From Leptobrachium leishanense (Eukaryota > Chordata > Amphibia > Anura > Megophryidae): DNA of 64,000 bases. The position numbers and the translations under genes were made by a program. Below are positions 32,479-44,390 of the stretch, in pieces (the stretch's first letter is position 1; every line of letters starts with the position of its first letter). Under the pieces are notes generated by a model. That model saw only the letters and a program-made list of their open reading frames with translations, made no database searches and was not told the DNA's origin. The stretch spans positions 349,826,442 through 349,890,441 of the forward strand of contig CM019063.1 in the NCBI GenBank assembly GCA_009667805.1, in the 5' to 3' direction.

Positions 32479-32850
32479 TTTGCTGCCTTTTTAGGCCCTG
32501 CCAAGGTCTTTACCCTGTGGTCTCCTTCCCGGCCTCCGAACCTCTGTGGAGGAACAGGGGTGAGCCGTGAGCGCCACGCATCTTTGTACGGCGTGTTCCT
32601 TTTGTTGTTGTCGCTCCCCTCCTTTTTTTCTTCTCTCTTCTCCCTCTACCCATACTTCGCGGCACCTCGCATTTGTTACATATCGACGTGTTCCTATGCT
32701 CCTGTTGTATCATGGCCTCTTCTCTCTAAGATGCTGACCCTGCACGGTCACTTTATTCTGGTTACTGCATTTATCCTATGCGACTTCTTATTCAATTTCT
32801 GTGTCTATTGTATTGCTGACTTTTCAAAATAAAAATTTCTGAATATGAAA
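32479..32850 (+). mobile_element. LINE 3' end, plus strand
   Basis: Non-coding, pyrimidine-rich sequence ends CTTTTCAAAATAAAAATTTC and GAATATGAAAAATAAA. This is the same 3' end as LINE B (10,826-10,850), so it is the same LINE family. It adjoins the inverted LINE C 5' part. Confidence 0.75.
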
Positions 32851-32864
32851 AATAAATTAACTAC

Positions 32865-33417
32865 ATGCTAGTCCTAAACACAGTGCAGCATACAGGACAT
32901 CACTATAGGGAGGGGGAAACACTGAGCCAACCATCGCAGGGCCTGAACCATACCCAGGTGTAGTATAGCCCCCAAGTCCCACAGGACCCACCTCTCAGCT
33001 GCTGGGCACAAGGATTCAGGATGCTCCAGCAATAGCAGCAATCCCAGAGTGAAAGGCAGAGGAGTAGGTAAGATGCATCCACCCATTCCAGATGTTGAGA
33101 AACCTGTCTGACCTATCCTCTGCACTGAAGACAAGCTGCTTGGTGGACCGGAGGTCCTCCATTTTCTCGCACCACATGCGAGCCATAGGACAAATCACTT
33201 GCCTCCAGTGCATAGAGAGAAGGCCCTTGGCAACATTTAATGCGCGGATCAGTATCGAGTTCTTGTAGATCGATGAGGACATCGTAGTGTGGTGCAGGAG
33301 CATGACAGCTAGGGTAAAGGCAATGGGGGCTCAATCAGGCCAGCCAGGAACGGGTGGACGCTCAACCAGAAGGGCCGTATCTTAGGGCAGTCTCACCAGA
33401 TGTGGAGGTATGAACCT
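32865..33417 (-). pseudogene. LINE D: ORF2 C-terminal fragment, left part
   Basis: The minus strand encodes LLHHTTMSSSIYKNSILIRA, LNVAKGLLSMHWRQVICP and KMEDLRS. These match the ORF2 end of LINE E (LHHTSISTRTYKRSVLVRIL, about 47,950). Further up come GSYLHIW and a DCPKIRPFW-like frame. An endogenous retrovirus splits it at 33,418, and the continuation is at 36,663. Confidence 0.85.
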
Positions 33418-33421
33418 ATGG

Positions 33422-34170
33422 TGTCGTAGAAATTAATCTACTATCAATTCCCTAATGTAGTTTGATCCGCTGCACTTACAAGCAGCTCTCTGCTATCCCT
33501 GAGTTACTTACCTGAACGCTCCCAACAAGGAGACCCAGAGACTCTGCTGTGGTCTTCTGTATCCTCACCCAGAAAAAGCCACACACACACATGTTGTTTC
33601 TAGCTGGAGTTCATCTGCCCAAGTGTCCGTGTGACTCTTGGTCAACTTAATTTAATACACAATAGCACAACGCCCAGTGGCCAACTGGCTGTACAACAGA
33701 AAACCAGTTTGCCCAGTAATTACATTTACATATCAAAAGGACAGGGGAGTGGACTAGAATGACCGACCGGCCCCCTGTATATGACTCATCCCTGAGTCAT
33801 CTCCATGGTCCCCGTCAGCCATGTTTGTCCGACCATCCCCCATCACGGTCAGTATGGACCCCACTCAGATACTGCTCAGAGTGATCAGCATCTGAGTGAA
33901 GATCAGTCTACTCGTTCCTATGGATTATTGACAATTTATCTGCGGAGACAATACAGTTATTGTCGATACACGGTACCAGTGTAGAGACAAGGCTTAAATG
34001 TCTTAAAAGCAGGTATGTCTCTAAACCCAAAAGAAGGTTTTCATACTGACGGTTTTGCCGCTGGTTTGGATTTAAAACTACATTCAAATCCAACACAGGG
34101 AGACAGATGACAACTTATAAAACACGCACATCTTAGAATATAATGTCCACATAATAAAATTTCCACAACA
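33422..34170 (-). repeat. 3' LTR of the minus-strand endogenous retrovirus
   Basis: 749 bp with TGTCGTAG and CCACAACA edges on the plus strand. Bases 33,651-34,170 match 36,146-36,658 with scattered differences. A TTTTATAAG-type TATA box (minus strand) lies near 34,115. Confidence 0.85.
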
Positions 34171-35030
34171 GTCCCTCCTCTTTGTCATTTGCTCCCCAGT
34201 GTCCCTCAATGAATCTCGATCTTCCTTGGAAAGAAACAGTTCATCTTGCAAAGTTCTGAATGCAAAAAACCAAACCGATGATAGAAAACAACAGACAGTC
34301 CATCTTGACGCGCCGAATCTTAAAGCAAGTGTTAAAACAAATCTTGACACGTGAATCATAAAGCAAATCTAAAACAAATCTTGATACGTGGATCTTGACA
34401 CGTAGAATCTGCTTTAGGGGAGGTGACTCAGAGGGAGGACTTGAGGTGGTGGGTTGCGTCGATCGTTGGTCGGTCTGAAATCCTCTGTATCCGGTCCATG
34501 GGTTGATCTTCTGAGCATCTCATCTGTTCGGGCTCCGGTAACTCGGTCGGTCTGAAATCCTCTGTATCCGGTCCATGGGTTGGTCTTCTGGGCGTCTCAT
34601 CTGTTCGGGCTTCGGTAACTCGGTCGATTAGACATCACGAACATCTCACTCCGGCATATAGAAGGAATAGAGACAGAAACACCATAAGTATTTATACTCC
34701 CATTACCTTTAGCCAGGATCCAATGGAAAACAAGAAATCCCCCGAAGCTTCCCAAAGCTTTAAAAAAAGATTCCAACCCTCACTAGCTATGGCTCCGCCT
34801 CTGCCCTGCTCCCATCAGTGTGCACCTGACCCTTGTAAATCCCCCCCCCCTTTGGACGCTCTACTGTCGTTGTTTCTTGGTGATCTCCCTCACTACAACA
34901 CCGGACAAGAATTTAAACAAGCGAACGGCAGGAGCCAGAGTTACTATTACAAATGTCTCCTTGTGGCCCTTGCTAGTCTTAGGTACATTTCCCTCGCTAA
35001 AAACTAAACTAAACAAATAAAGAAAATGAT
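34084..35030 (-). pseudogene. Envelope-region remnant of the endogenous retrovirus
   Basis: Between integrase and the 3' LTR only a short frame at its end is readable (about 34,170-34,260). It resembles an envelope cytoplasmic tail running into the polypurine tract. A tandem repeat of about 88 bp, two copies, with GGTCTGAAATCCTCTGTATC cores, occupies about 34,465-34,640. No receptor-binding or fusion domain can be recognised. The gene is a relic. Confidence 0.4.
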
Positions 35031-35035
35031 ACTCT

Positions 35036-35458
35036 TCACTCTTTGACGTAGTTGAGAAACTTCTTGCAGTGACCGGCGTGGATCCAGTTGTCTCGTCCCT
35101 CGAACTTCATGGAGGTTGGCATCGTCTGCAGCACCTGGAATGGCCCACAATATCTCGCCTCTAGTCCCGTCCTCGGATGTTTCTTTAGCATGATCCAATC
35201 ACCTGGTTGACAAGAATGAACACTGGTTATTGAGTTTGGGTCTGGGAGAGACTCCCGGACCTGGTGGACTTTTTTGGAGCTCATCAAGGAAAAGCAATCA
35301 TGATGGTTCTCAAAGTGTTTCCCTACTAGGTTGAAAAATTGATTAGAGGTTGAGAGGTTAGAATAGTTAGTAAAAGTTGGAAATTTTACGTTTTTCACAC
35401 CATTATCTCCCCCCTTCTCTTCCTCCTTCATAACAGGAAGAAGAGACGCTGGGTTCAA
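35036..35458 (-). pseudogene. Retroviral integrase C-terminal domain fragment
   Basis: The frame contains a QPGDWIMLKKH segment, a GPFQVLQT block and a WIHAGHCKK end, which are hallmarks of the gammaretroviral-type integrase C-terminal DNA-binding domain. The catalytic core (DDE) is not present upstream because the reverse transcriptase fragment follows almost directly. It is a disabled remnant. Confidence 0.85.
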
Positions 35459-35499
35459 AATGGTGCATCATCTTAGAGTAAGTTTAGTGGGTGTTAGAG

Positions 35500-35760
35500 C
35501 CACTTAATGTCTTTACTCTCTGGGTGGTTAATGTCAGGTACCCTGAGAGATGCAATGTCCTAAAAAGATAACATTTTCCTTGCAAAACTGTACTTTCTCC
35601 TTGTTAGCCTTATTACCTGTGGGCACCAGATGGTTAAGAAATGATACAGTATGCCGATAACAAACCTCCCGTGTAGGACATCAAAGTACCAAGTCATCCA
35701 CATACCACCCCTGGATCGATTGGGGCCCACTAATCTAACACGATCTTCAGCTTGCAACTG
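35500..35760 (-). pseudogene. Reverse transcriptase fragment of the endogenous retrovirus
   Basis: The minus strand carries the catalytic YVDDLVL motif (35,684-35,704), followed by a stop. A later frame has KEKVQFCKENVIFLGH, the following RT strand. Frames are broken within 200 bp. 35,760-36,140 has no recognised domain. Confidence 0.8.
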
Positions 35761-36145
35761 TATTCCGAGGGACTAGTCACCGACCCCTGATGAAGACGTG
35801 TCCATGTTAGGTGTTGACCCTGGAATGTAAAAATACAAAAAACTGGAGAGAGCAAAGTTAGTTACATTGGTGATAACAGAAACATCAGAGGAAACTACAA
35901 CAGATCCAGTGTTAGTGGATCCAGCCTGCCTTAGCAGAGTTAGCCCAGTAAGAGCCTCTTCCGCTCCCATCATTGGACTACCAATCGCGGCTATCCCCTC
36001 TGGCCAGGTGTACATAATGCGGTTCTTCCGGACTGAAACCGCCTTCTGTATACCCTGTCAGTTTACCTTAAAAGACTTCTGAAGCTACATCTGAGCTACA
36101 TCTAAGGTCTTTGCCGTCCAGAGTCTGGGTTTAAACTGGGTTTAA

Positions 36146-36658
36146 ACACAATAGCACAACGCCCAGTGGCCAACTGGCTGTACAACAGAAAACCAGTTTG
36201 CCCAGTAATTACATTTACATATCAAAATACAGGGGAGTGGACTAGAATGACCGACTGGCCCCCTGTATATGACTCATCCCTGAGTCATCTCCATGGTTCC
36301 CATCAGACATGTTTGTCTGACCATCCCCCATCACTGTCAGTATGGACCCCACTCAGATACTGCTCAGAGTGATCAGCATCTGAGTGAAGATCAGTCTACT
36401 CGTTCCTATGGATTATTGACAATTTATCTGCAGAGACAATACAGTTATTGTCAATACACGGTACCAGTGTAGAGACAAGGCTTAAATGTCTTAAAAACAG
36501 GTATGCCTCTAAACCCAAAAGAAGGTTTTCATACTGACAGTTTTGCCGCTGGTTTGGATTTAAAACCACATTCAAATCCAACACAGGGAGACAGATGACA
36601 ACTTATAAAACACGCACATCCTAGAATATAAAGTCCACATAATAAAATTTCCACAACA
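36146..36658 (-). repeat. 5' LTR of the endogenous retrovirus, truncated
   Basis: It matches 33,651-34,170. The first 230 bp of the other LTR have no counterpart here, so the inner end of this LTR and the primer binding site have been deleted. Confidence 0.8.
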
Positions 36659-36662
36659 ATGG

Positions 36663-36712
36663 CACCCCGCAACGCCAACAGGATGCATCCGCGTCAGGGA
36701 AAAACAGTTCTA
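36663..36712 (-). pseudogene. LINE D continuation (CXXC block of ORF2)
   Basis: The minus strand encodes SCWRCG directly before the retroviral insertion. The residues continue as GSYLHIW at 33,417 and below once the provirus and one ATGG copy are removed. This matches CWRCNEDEG...LHIWWSCP of LINE E. Confidence 0.75.
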
Positions 36713-38740
36713 TTTTTAAATTCAATGTAAGAAATTTGTGTATAGTGGATTTTATTTAATTTTCAAAATAATAAAAGGCATATTTTATGACTTGTTTTTT
36801 TGACCAAAAACCTCTAAAGAGGCTCTTTTCTTTATTACTTAGTAGGGTTATTCCCTGTGTTTTCAGTCTGGAAACTTGAAGGTTATTGCAGCTCAGTTAC
36901 TACCATTATTTTGGGTTCCTATAACACATTTAGACCTAGGGTTACAGTTTACTTTTGCATTTTACCAGTAGTGATTTATGTGGCAAGAGAATGCCGTATT
37001 TCGTTAGGTGATATTTTTTATGAGATGCCTGACATCTGCATCATTAGGGACCCAGATCTTTAGGGAGAGAGCAGAAATTATCTGCGCATTAGGACCTTTT
37101 GTAGGAGGTCCAATGGTATAAGGTTGGGTTCCTTTGTGCATGCTTGGAGGCAATATGGCCTGATAAACGTGATCTTATTTTATTGGAGCCTTGCAACAGA
37201 AATATCTGCAAGTCACTATGTGTGTGCGATTGAGGGGTGGCAGACTCCGTGAATACAATACTATTTTCCCCAGTACAAATATTTATGTGATACTTTTTAC
37301 CCCGGTGGCTCTTATTTAAATCTTTTTTGGTTATAAAATTTGACTCCAAAAGTAAGTATGTGTGTTGTAATTATTGTTTACATCAAGGGTTATGTGGCGA
37401 GGTCAACACTTCGTTGTAAAGTTCTTTTCCAGAATAAAATATTCTCTATAAGGTCTCTTCTCCGTTCCAGCGGTGATTACCTCAAAAAGAGATAGGCCAA
37501 GATAGCGTAACCTATATACACATTGTGAAAATATTAAAAAAACTGGTTAAACTCACATTTTTAAGTGCCCAAGATCTGGCACTAGATGTATGCGCAGCCA
37601 GCGATTTGAAGTGGGGGTGCTGGATCACCCTTTTCAGCATCTGATCCCTCCCTGGTTCCTCCGCTTAGCAGCAGCAAAAAGCAGGACCAAAGTAGATGTA
37701 ATTCAGAAACTTTTATTATAAAATGAATAAAATAAATAAAATCATTAATAGCAATACAGCCAGAATGCGTTTCACGATGATTCGCTTCCTCAGCTGGAGT
37801 ATTGTTCTTTTCCGCTTTGCTGTGCTTTTAAATAGTTCATACAGTGATCAGTAATCGAAAATGAAAGTGCGCCAAATGGTGGATGATAGTGCGCATGCGT
37901 GTGTCGCTGCTCTGTCTTCTGCCCGCGTTCCATTTGGAAGAAAAGATGGACGTGTGTTTCATCAAAGTCCTTTCTCTTTCGTTATCGAAGATGGAAGGCA
38001 GAGAATATAATACAGATAAAATCTAAAAGCAAAGATACAGTCTTAAATGTTTATCTTAAAACAATTACAATTCTGGGTCTGTTACTCCCACCATAATGTT
38101 TGAAAAGAATATCTAATTAAACATGATAAGTCCGATAGTTTATCTTCAGACAGTTGTAATTGCAAACCTGTGATCTCTGTTGTAGTACTTGAGCAGACAT
38201 TCTATTTAACCGGTTATTTGGTTGCATTTAGCAAATTATATGAAATTGTACACTGTTGTTGTGTGTTTTAGACGTTTTTAAGGGAAGTGATATAAATATT
38301 ACTTTTCAGGTGTCTTCATGTAAAAAAATATGCAGGTGATTGGCAGAATGATGTGGTGTATGCTCATAACATAAACATTTGTCTATGTTGTTCAAGGTAC
38401 ATAGGTATTTATCCCTATAGATGCATTCGTGCAAGAACAGGGAAGGAAGAAAGAAAGGGGAAGGGAGGGGAAGGGAGGGGAAGGAGAAGGTAGATTATGA
38501 TGTTTATTCATGAGCCATAGGAGTGGTTAATATCCCATATTGAGGGGATGTCTTATGGAGGCGGTGTGCCAGATAAAGTTTAATTAAAATTTCTATGGCT
38601 CGATGAGTTATGGTGATTTGCCTTGGTATGGCGTTTATATATTGAATTTTAATCCGTAGTTCTATAGTATTCTACTCGAACTTCTGTCTGTATTTGAGAG
38701 GGGACAAAGATGTCTTTTCCCTGTTTTGCATGGTAGGTTA
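36713..38740. other. Unassigned AT-rich region
   Basis: No gene is supported. A segment around 37,690-37,800 contains ATTCAGAAACTTTTATT and TGCGTTTCACGATGATTCGC and looks like the end of a dispersed repeat of unknown type. A purine-rich tract (GGGGAAGGGAGGGGAAGG) lies at about 38,445-38,490. Bases 38,741-38,744 (GAGG) are the left target duplication of the next element. Confidence 0.5.
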
Positions 38741-38744
38741 GAGG

Positions 38745-39887
38745 TGTCGGGTATATTAGAAGGAGGAAAAATTAAAATGGATGCCTGTAGCCATTTTGTT
38801 TTAAATAGAAAGTTTTTTCTTTTTCAATTTTCCTTAGTTTTAGAAATGAAGAGAGATTTTTTTTAATAGCTAGGTGAAATTTAATGTTTTTGTTTCTATA
38901 GATACCAGACATGAAGGAACCTTAACATGTCTTTATGTGATATAATGCTGAAGCTAAGTGCTAGACGTGTCATAGTTAAATTTATTGGTTTGTCTTAAGT
39001 CTTTAAAACAAAAAGATATTTTCTCTATGGGTAAAGGAATAAAAGTTAAAATTTTTATAATGTACGTTTATATTCAGGAAATATATTTTTATAATCAAGG
39101 TATATTTTATTATATTTACAGTAGAAAATAGATGCTCCAATAAATATTGTAGAGTATAGGATTGGTAAATAGTATAATTACTGAAGAATAGATTCTGTGA
39201 TTTTAACAGAGAAAGGAATTCAACTGATAAATAGACCTAGTAAAAACTTTGAGAGGAGTAGAAAAATAATTCTAATTTTGACAGGATAGACTCAGAGTCT
39301 ATATTGAAAATAGAGGGTCTTTGTGAGTCAGATTGACCTCTTGACCGGAGATATTAAAATTAAATGGTGGAATTAATCTAAAGTGCAACACTGCCCTCTT
39401 GAGGATAGTAAATATTATATTCAATATAGAGAATAGATTGTCCGTGACGTCAAATTGACTATAATTGGAGCCGCACTGTTCGTTGCATTCATTCAGAGAC
39501 TTACACGACAATGCATTCAGACTTCCAGGACACAACAATGCATTCAGACCATCCCAGGACACAATGCACTCTAGATTTCACACCAAATCTCTAACACACA
39601 CCAAATCTCTAACTCCCATGCATTGATTATCTGACATTGATAATTTTCACATATTCCAAAAACAATATTACATAAAGAATATTCAAGGGCTATAATTCAT
39701 TGAATCCTGATTGGAGAGGTAATGTATGAAAGCTATTTTTATTAAGATTAATGTAATTATATATATCTGGAGTATTTCTTGCAACAGATAGATCTAGAGT
39801 ATTCAAAATATTTCTATATCTGCAGATAGAGATATGAAGAAGAATCGTATATAAGGATTTATCCTAAAGAAACTGTTGCAAAGATTG

Positions 39888-39927
<40 letters not shown>

Positions 39928-40563
39928 AATTTGGAAATTACTGTGATTGAAATTAATAAGCAAGGAATTTTATAACTACAATATAAAAAGTAGAAGATTA
40001 GAAGTTTAATTCTCGTTATTAGGGGAGGATTCACTAAATAAGTTTTTATTACTTATTCTAAAAATAGAATAAGTGATAGCTAATTTTTTTGTTGATCCAT
40101 GTAGCATAGAGAGATATATATATATATATCTACAAGATCTAGCTTGTTAAACATTGATTTGCTGGGAAATATAACTGATTCTTTTCGTTAAGCAGAAATG
40201 TTTATTAACCGTTTGTGTATAATTACTAACTGATAAGGTAAATGATATTAATCATATATGCAGTTACTAACTGGAGATACATATATTGTGAAGTTAGTGT
40301 CTATGTGCTGATGGATTTTATTGTTGGTTCTAAATCTTTGTTTATGATATGAGATTTGAAACTTTTTTGTATACGTAATAAATACATATATTTTTATCTG
40401 ATTATTGATTAGTGTATTCTTCAAAGAAAACACAGACAAATAAAAGAATTTAGGAGAATTTCTAGGAAATATAAACAATTGATATTTGTGTCTCGTATAA
40501 GTTTCTTATCGAATATAAATCTCAATATGTTGTAGTCACGTGCAGAGATAATAAATCCCAACA
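38745..40563 (+). repeat. 5' LTR, 1.8 kb, AT-rich
   Basis: It contains a TA microsatellite (about 39,893-39,925) and AATAAA (40,550-40,555) only 8 bp from its end, implying a very short U5. Comparison with the 3' LTR shows scattered substitutions and small indels, so the insertion is not recent. The sequence just after it (TGGAGGCACTGAACCGAG, from 40,567) is in the place of a primer binding site. Confidence 0.88.
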
Positions 40564-40716
40564 TATTGGAGGCACTGAACCGAGATTGTAGTTTTTGTTT
40601 GGAATATAACTGTCAGTATTGTCTGATTAGACAGAGGTAAAATATATATATATTTTGATTCCTTGTTGTTGTATTTTGACTTGTGGTTTTATGGTTGTCT
40701 ACTAAACAGTGTAAAA

Positions 40717-41401
40717 ATGTCAGAGTCAGAATCTGAGACTCATGAAGATGTACATATACATGCAGATCAAATAGTATAGATGTTATGTCTTATCTAAAGG
40801 ACAAGTTACGCGTCACAGACAATTTATTTGATTGGATAAAGGAATTGCAATCAAATGTTTCTAGTTATGCGGATTCAAACTGGTCAGATCAGTCAAATTT
40901 TCTTGAGTGTTTGCGAAAGATAAGTGCAGCCAACAATAAGAAAGACAAAGAGATTCTTGTCTTCAAATTTGTGCCTGAATGCATATACTTGATCGCAGAA
41001 AGAACAAGAGATTGAATGATGACAAAGAAACCAGAGACAGTTTAGAAAATAAAAATCGTGACTTGCATGATACCGTAAATAAATTAAAAGATGAGTCAGA
41101 ACGAATGATAATGGAGTTGAAAGTGTGTGCAAAAGAGAAAGATCAATTGCAAGATGAGATTGATCAATTATCAAATTCAAATAAGGAACTGAATGCAAAA
41201 TTGGCGAGATTGAAACACGAACATGAGAAATTCGCTGATGAGTTATGTCAGGTTGAAGCTGATGCTAAAAGGGTTAAAACTCCTTCCTTAGAGAAGTTCC
41301 CTTTGAAAGCTGTGAGCTATAACTCATCACTGATTAGGCCTGGTGACAGATCGCTGCAGAGTGAAGATAGTGAATGCAAAAGTGAAACTAAATTTCATGA
41401 T
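40717..41401 (+). pseudogene. Gag-like gene, N-terminal part, of the large LTR element
   Basis: A possible start at 40,717 (MSESESETHED) meets a stop after about 20 codons. Frames at 40,785 and 40,979 continue. The second is a long charged coiled coil (NKLKDESERMIMELKVCAKE region), unusual in length for a gag N-terminus. The nested LINE enters at 41,417 after duplicating 41,402-41,416. At least two frameshifts are present. Confidence 0.6.
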
Positions 41402-42215
41402 GAAAAAAGAGCGAAGGGGGGGCGTGGTCTGGCGCCGAACGAAGCGGACATGCCTGAGAAGAGCTCCCGCATAAAAAGCACCAAAAACGGTGAATACTTT
41501 CAACTTTCCCCGTATCGGAGGAACCACAGGTCTGAAAGGGCCATTCGGGACCGAGGGGGAGCCACATCCACCATCCCGGACCCGTTGGACGCTGCGGAGG
41601 TGTCGCTGGCGGAACGTGGGCCTGAGCCACGTGTGGAGCCTGAGCCCGGTGAATCTGCGCACACGCTGGGCCTCGCTTCCGGGGACGCGGTCGAAGAGCC
41701 ATCGGAACCGCGGGCTGCGGTCTAGGGGTAAGACCCAGAGAGCGTTTTTCTACCGCTTGACCCGCTCTCCTCCTCCCCTCACACCCAGCACGGCGGTTTC
41801 TCCCTGGCATCCGGAGGCCTTGGGCAGTGCAGTACTGCCGGGCTTCGGGGCGCACTCAGGCCCACTTGAAAAACAGCCCGAAGAGTGAGCCAATGGCACG
41901 AAGGTCCTCATGAACCCTCGCTGGCGGGAAGGCGCCATCAGAGACACCTCCACGCTACCCTAACGTATAAACAGAACAACGGCCCAGCGCGGTGTCCCAC
42001 GTTCATGCCACACATATTCGAACACAGGAGGGGAGAGAAAGACACTGCCTCAAGAGGGGGAAAAAGAAAGAGAACAGAAAGGGGAAAACGGACAAAAAGG
42101 GGGGGGGAAAACAGGAAATTTCAACTTGTCTAAGGCAGGCAATGGCTGCCTAACGCGGCGACCTTGAGGAGATTTAACGGACAACGCCGAGAGCGCAATA
42201 TTTAATTTGATTACA

Positions 42216-43294
42216 ATGGGGAAATCAGGCAAAGGGGCGGTCACCCAGAAGACACAGGAGGGGAAAAGGATACCTGAAACACCTTCCCTCTGCAGGTACC
42301 TGTTACCGGCTACCAACACCGGGAGCGCTCCCCCAGAACAGACGGGATCACCGACATCTCCCAGTTTAACATCCCGAGCGCCTTCCCCAGCCATGTCTGA
42401 TACCAGATCGGCGGACCTTGAACACCAGATTGGGTATACCTCCTTAAAAACCTGCCCACTAAATCTGATTTACACCAAGCTAATGCAGAGCTTCGACAAT
42501 CGATCCTGACGGAATTACAACACGTAAGAACCGACATTCAAGGCCTGACTACACGGGTCGAGACTCTAGAAGGAAACTGTGATAGAACTTCCATTGCACA
42601 CACTAAGACCGCAGAGACAGTTGCTGCACAACAGACCCAGATGCGCAGCATGGCCTTACATATTATGGACTTGGACAACCATGGGAGGCGTAATAACTTA
42701 CGTCTGAGAGGTCTCCCAGAGAGGGAAGACACACAACCGCAACTCAGCGAGGCATTAACGGCCATCTTAAATTCTGTACTGGAACGTGACGCTACAACAC
42801 CTATCGAATTTGTCCGCGCGCACAGAGCACTACGACCGAAAGGACCTCCGGGAGCTCCTCCAAGAGATGTGATATGTTGCCTAGCAGACTTTGGACTTAA
42901 AGAGGACATACTATCAAAAGCCAGAGCGATTAACCAGATCTCCTACGAAGGCTCCCCGCTTCAAATATTCCCGGATCTATCACCGGCCACTTTGGAGTAC
43001 CGCAGAGCGCTTAAACCGCTCACGAGTTTGCTACGAACCCAACAGTTGAGATACCGCTGGCACATACCCACGGGGCTACTGGTACACACGCCTCAAGGCC
43101 CGTACCTGATCAACACCATACACGACATGACTGCACTGCTAGAGGAGCTACAACTGCCTGCATTGACCCTGACTTGGCCTGACCCACTACAGGTGTACTC
43201 AGCAGGCCCACGACCTCCACGGCCGAGACCCCTACCACCTAGACCACAGCGGCTACTTGCCCACACAGGAAGGCGATCGGGTTCCCAAGCCTAA
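42216..43294 (+). pseudogene. LINE E ORF1 (L1-type ORF1p), one frameshift
   Basis: It starts MGKSGKGAV and has an unstructured Ser/Thr/Pro-rich N-terminus. A frameshift at about 42,430-42,500 moves to the frame that holds the coiled coil and MDLDNHGRRNNLRLRGLPER, FVRAHRALRPKG, PRDVICCLADF and LRYRWHIPTG. It ends at 43,294 after a Pro/Arg-rich tail. The RNA-binding domain is intact. The start agrees with LINE B and C ORF1 (MGK...). Confidence 0.85.
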
Positions 43295-44390
43295 AATATC
43301 AACTCGAATGACCGAACGGATTTCACTGACCTGATCTATAATAGGAACGACTCCCCGTGCCCTAGACCCAACACTTCGGACCGTTTCAAGCAACAATGGA
43401 GTTATTATCAAACTTGATCTGGATTTCAGATGACCGGAGTTGCCTTCACCATAGCCCCTTGAACTGCTTCGGATATCCCCGTACAATAATGGCAGCTCGG
43501 TATCGTATTAATGCACTTGCCTAACACCATTTTTACACTCCGGTGACTGCCTGATTAGGTACGACATACCTCACTTATATGCACCAACCTCGCGATGGAA
43601 CACTCCAAGGAGGCAAGATCGACTAACACGGAGACAGGCATACCTGTGAACTGAAATGTCGTGTTTATAAGCCGTTGGGGTCAGCCACCTGGGGGAGGCC
43701 CTTTATCTCTCTGCAAGACATTCACCATTACCCCTTGAACTGCTTCTGATATCACTGAACAATAATGGCAGCTCGGTATCGTATTAATGCACTTGCCTAA
43801 CACCATTTTAACCCTTCGGTGCATGACGCATATATTGTCTTCTATGGAGACAGGACTTGTACTATATCGGACTGATTTATAATTTTCCGCAGGTCCGCTA
43901 TTAAATGTTAGCACAATCCCAGGGCACGGGGGGCAATAAGAAATAGATGCTATCTGTGTTCCCCTTCTCACATACTATGCTAGGCGCGCCGCGCGTTACG
44001 CACATATAATATGTATAACATCTATGGCTTAATCTCCGGTCAAGTAGTCGACCACAGATTTGTTTTAAATCTCACCCCGACAACTAGGTGTTCCCAAAGG
44101 ACGGGAATACATCCACTTCCGAGACCGAAGTAAACGTGTGATTGCACGCCGCGGTGAGGCGTTCCGGATCCACGCCCTCCACACTTACCGAGGTGCTTGT
44201 AGTGTTCCGACCCGTGTCCCAGGCGACAGCCAGCCCACGGATTGCCGGAAACACGGTCACACATACCTCTTAGTTGTAAATAGTTTGTTGTTTTTTCTCA
44301 TTGTTCCCCCTCCCCCCCCTTACCCCTCGGTCTTTCCTTAATATCCTCGTTATAACACGGGTCGGGTGCGTTATTCGCAACTGAGATAAC
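43295..44390. other. LINE E spacer between ORF1 and ORF2
   Basis: About 1.1 kb without a coding frame. It contains a direct duplication of about 80 bp (CTTGAACTGCTTCGGATATC at 43,456 and CTTGAACTGCTTCTGATATC at 43,734, each followed by the same AATAATGGCAGCTCGGTATC stretch). Confidence 0.7.

Larger units (their letters stand above)
33422..36658 (-). mobile_element. Gammaretrovirus-like endogenous retrovirus, internally deleted
   Basis: The provirus lies on the minus strand. The left copy is the 3' LTR (33,422-34,170) and the right copy is the 5' LTR (36,146-36,658, truncated on its inner side). The outer flanks carry the 4-bp duplication ATGG (33,418-33,421 and 36,659-36,662), and removing the element rejoins LINE D. 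A purine tract lies next to the 3' LTR (34,171-34,190, minus strand). Only fragments of RT (about 35,500-35,760) and the integrase C-terminus (35,036-35,458) are recognisable. Gag, protease and most of the envelope gene are missing or unreadable. Confidence 0.85.

Noticed and set aside
35773..36082. Frames on both strands between the 5' LTR and the RT fragment of the endogenous retrovirus
   Set aside because: Neither shows a gag, protease or envelope motif I can recognise, so no product was assigned.
42216..43294. Assigning LINE E ORF1 to the surrounding LTR element
   Set aside because: The 15-bp duplication and poly(A) tail define the LINE ends, and gag sequence resumes immediately after 48,569.
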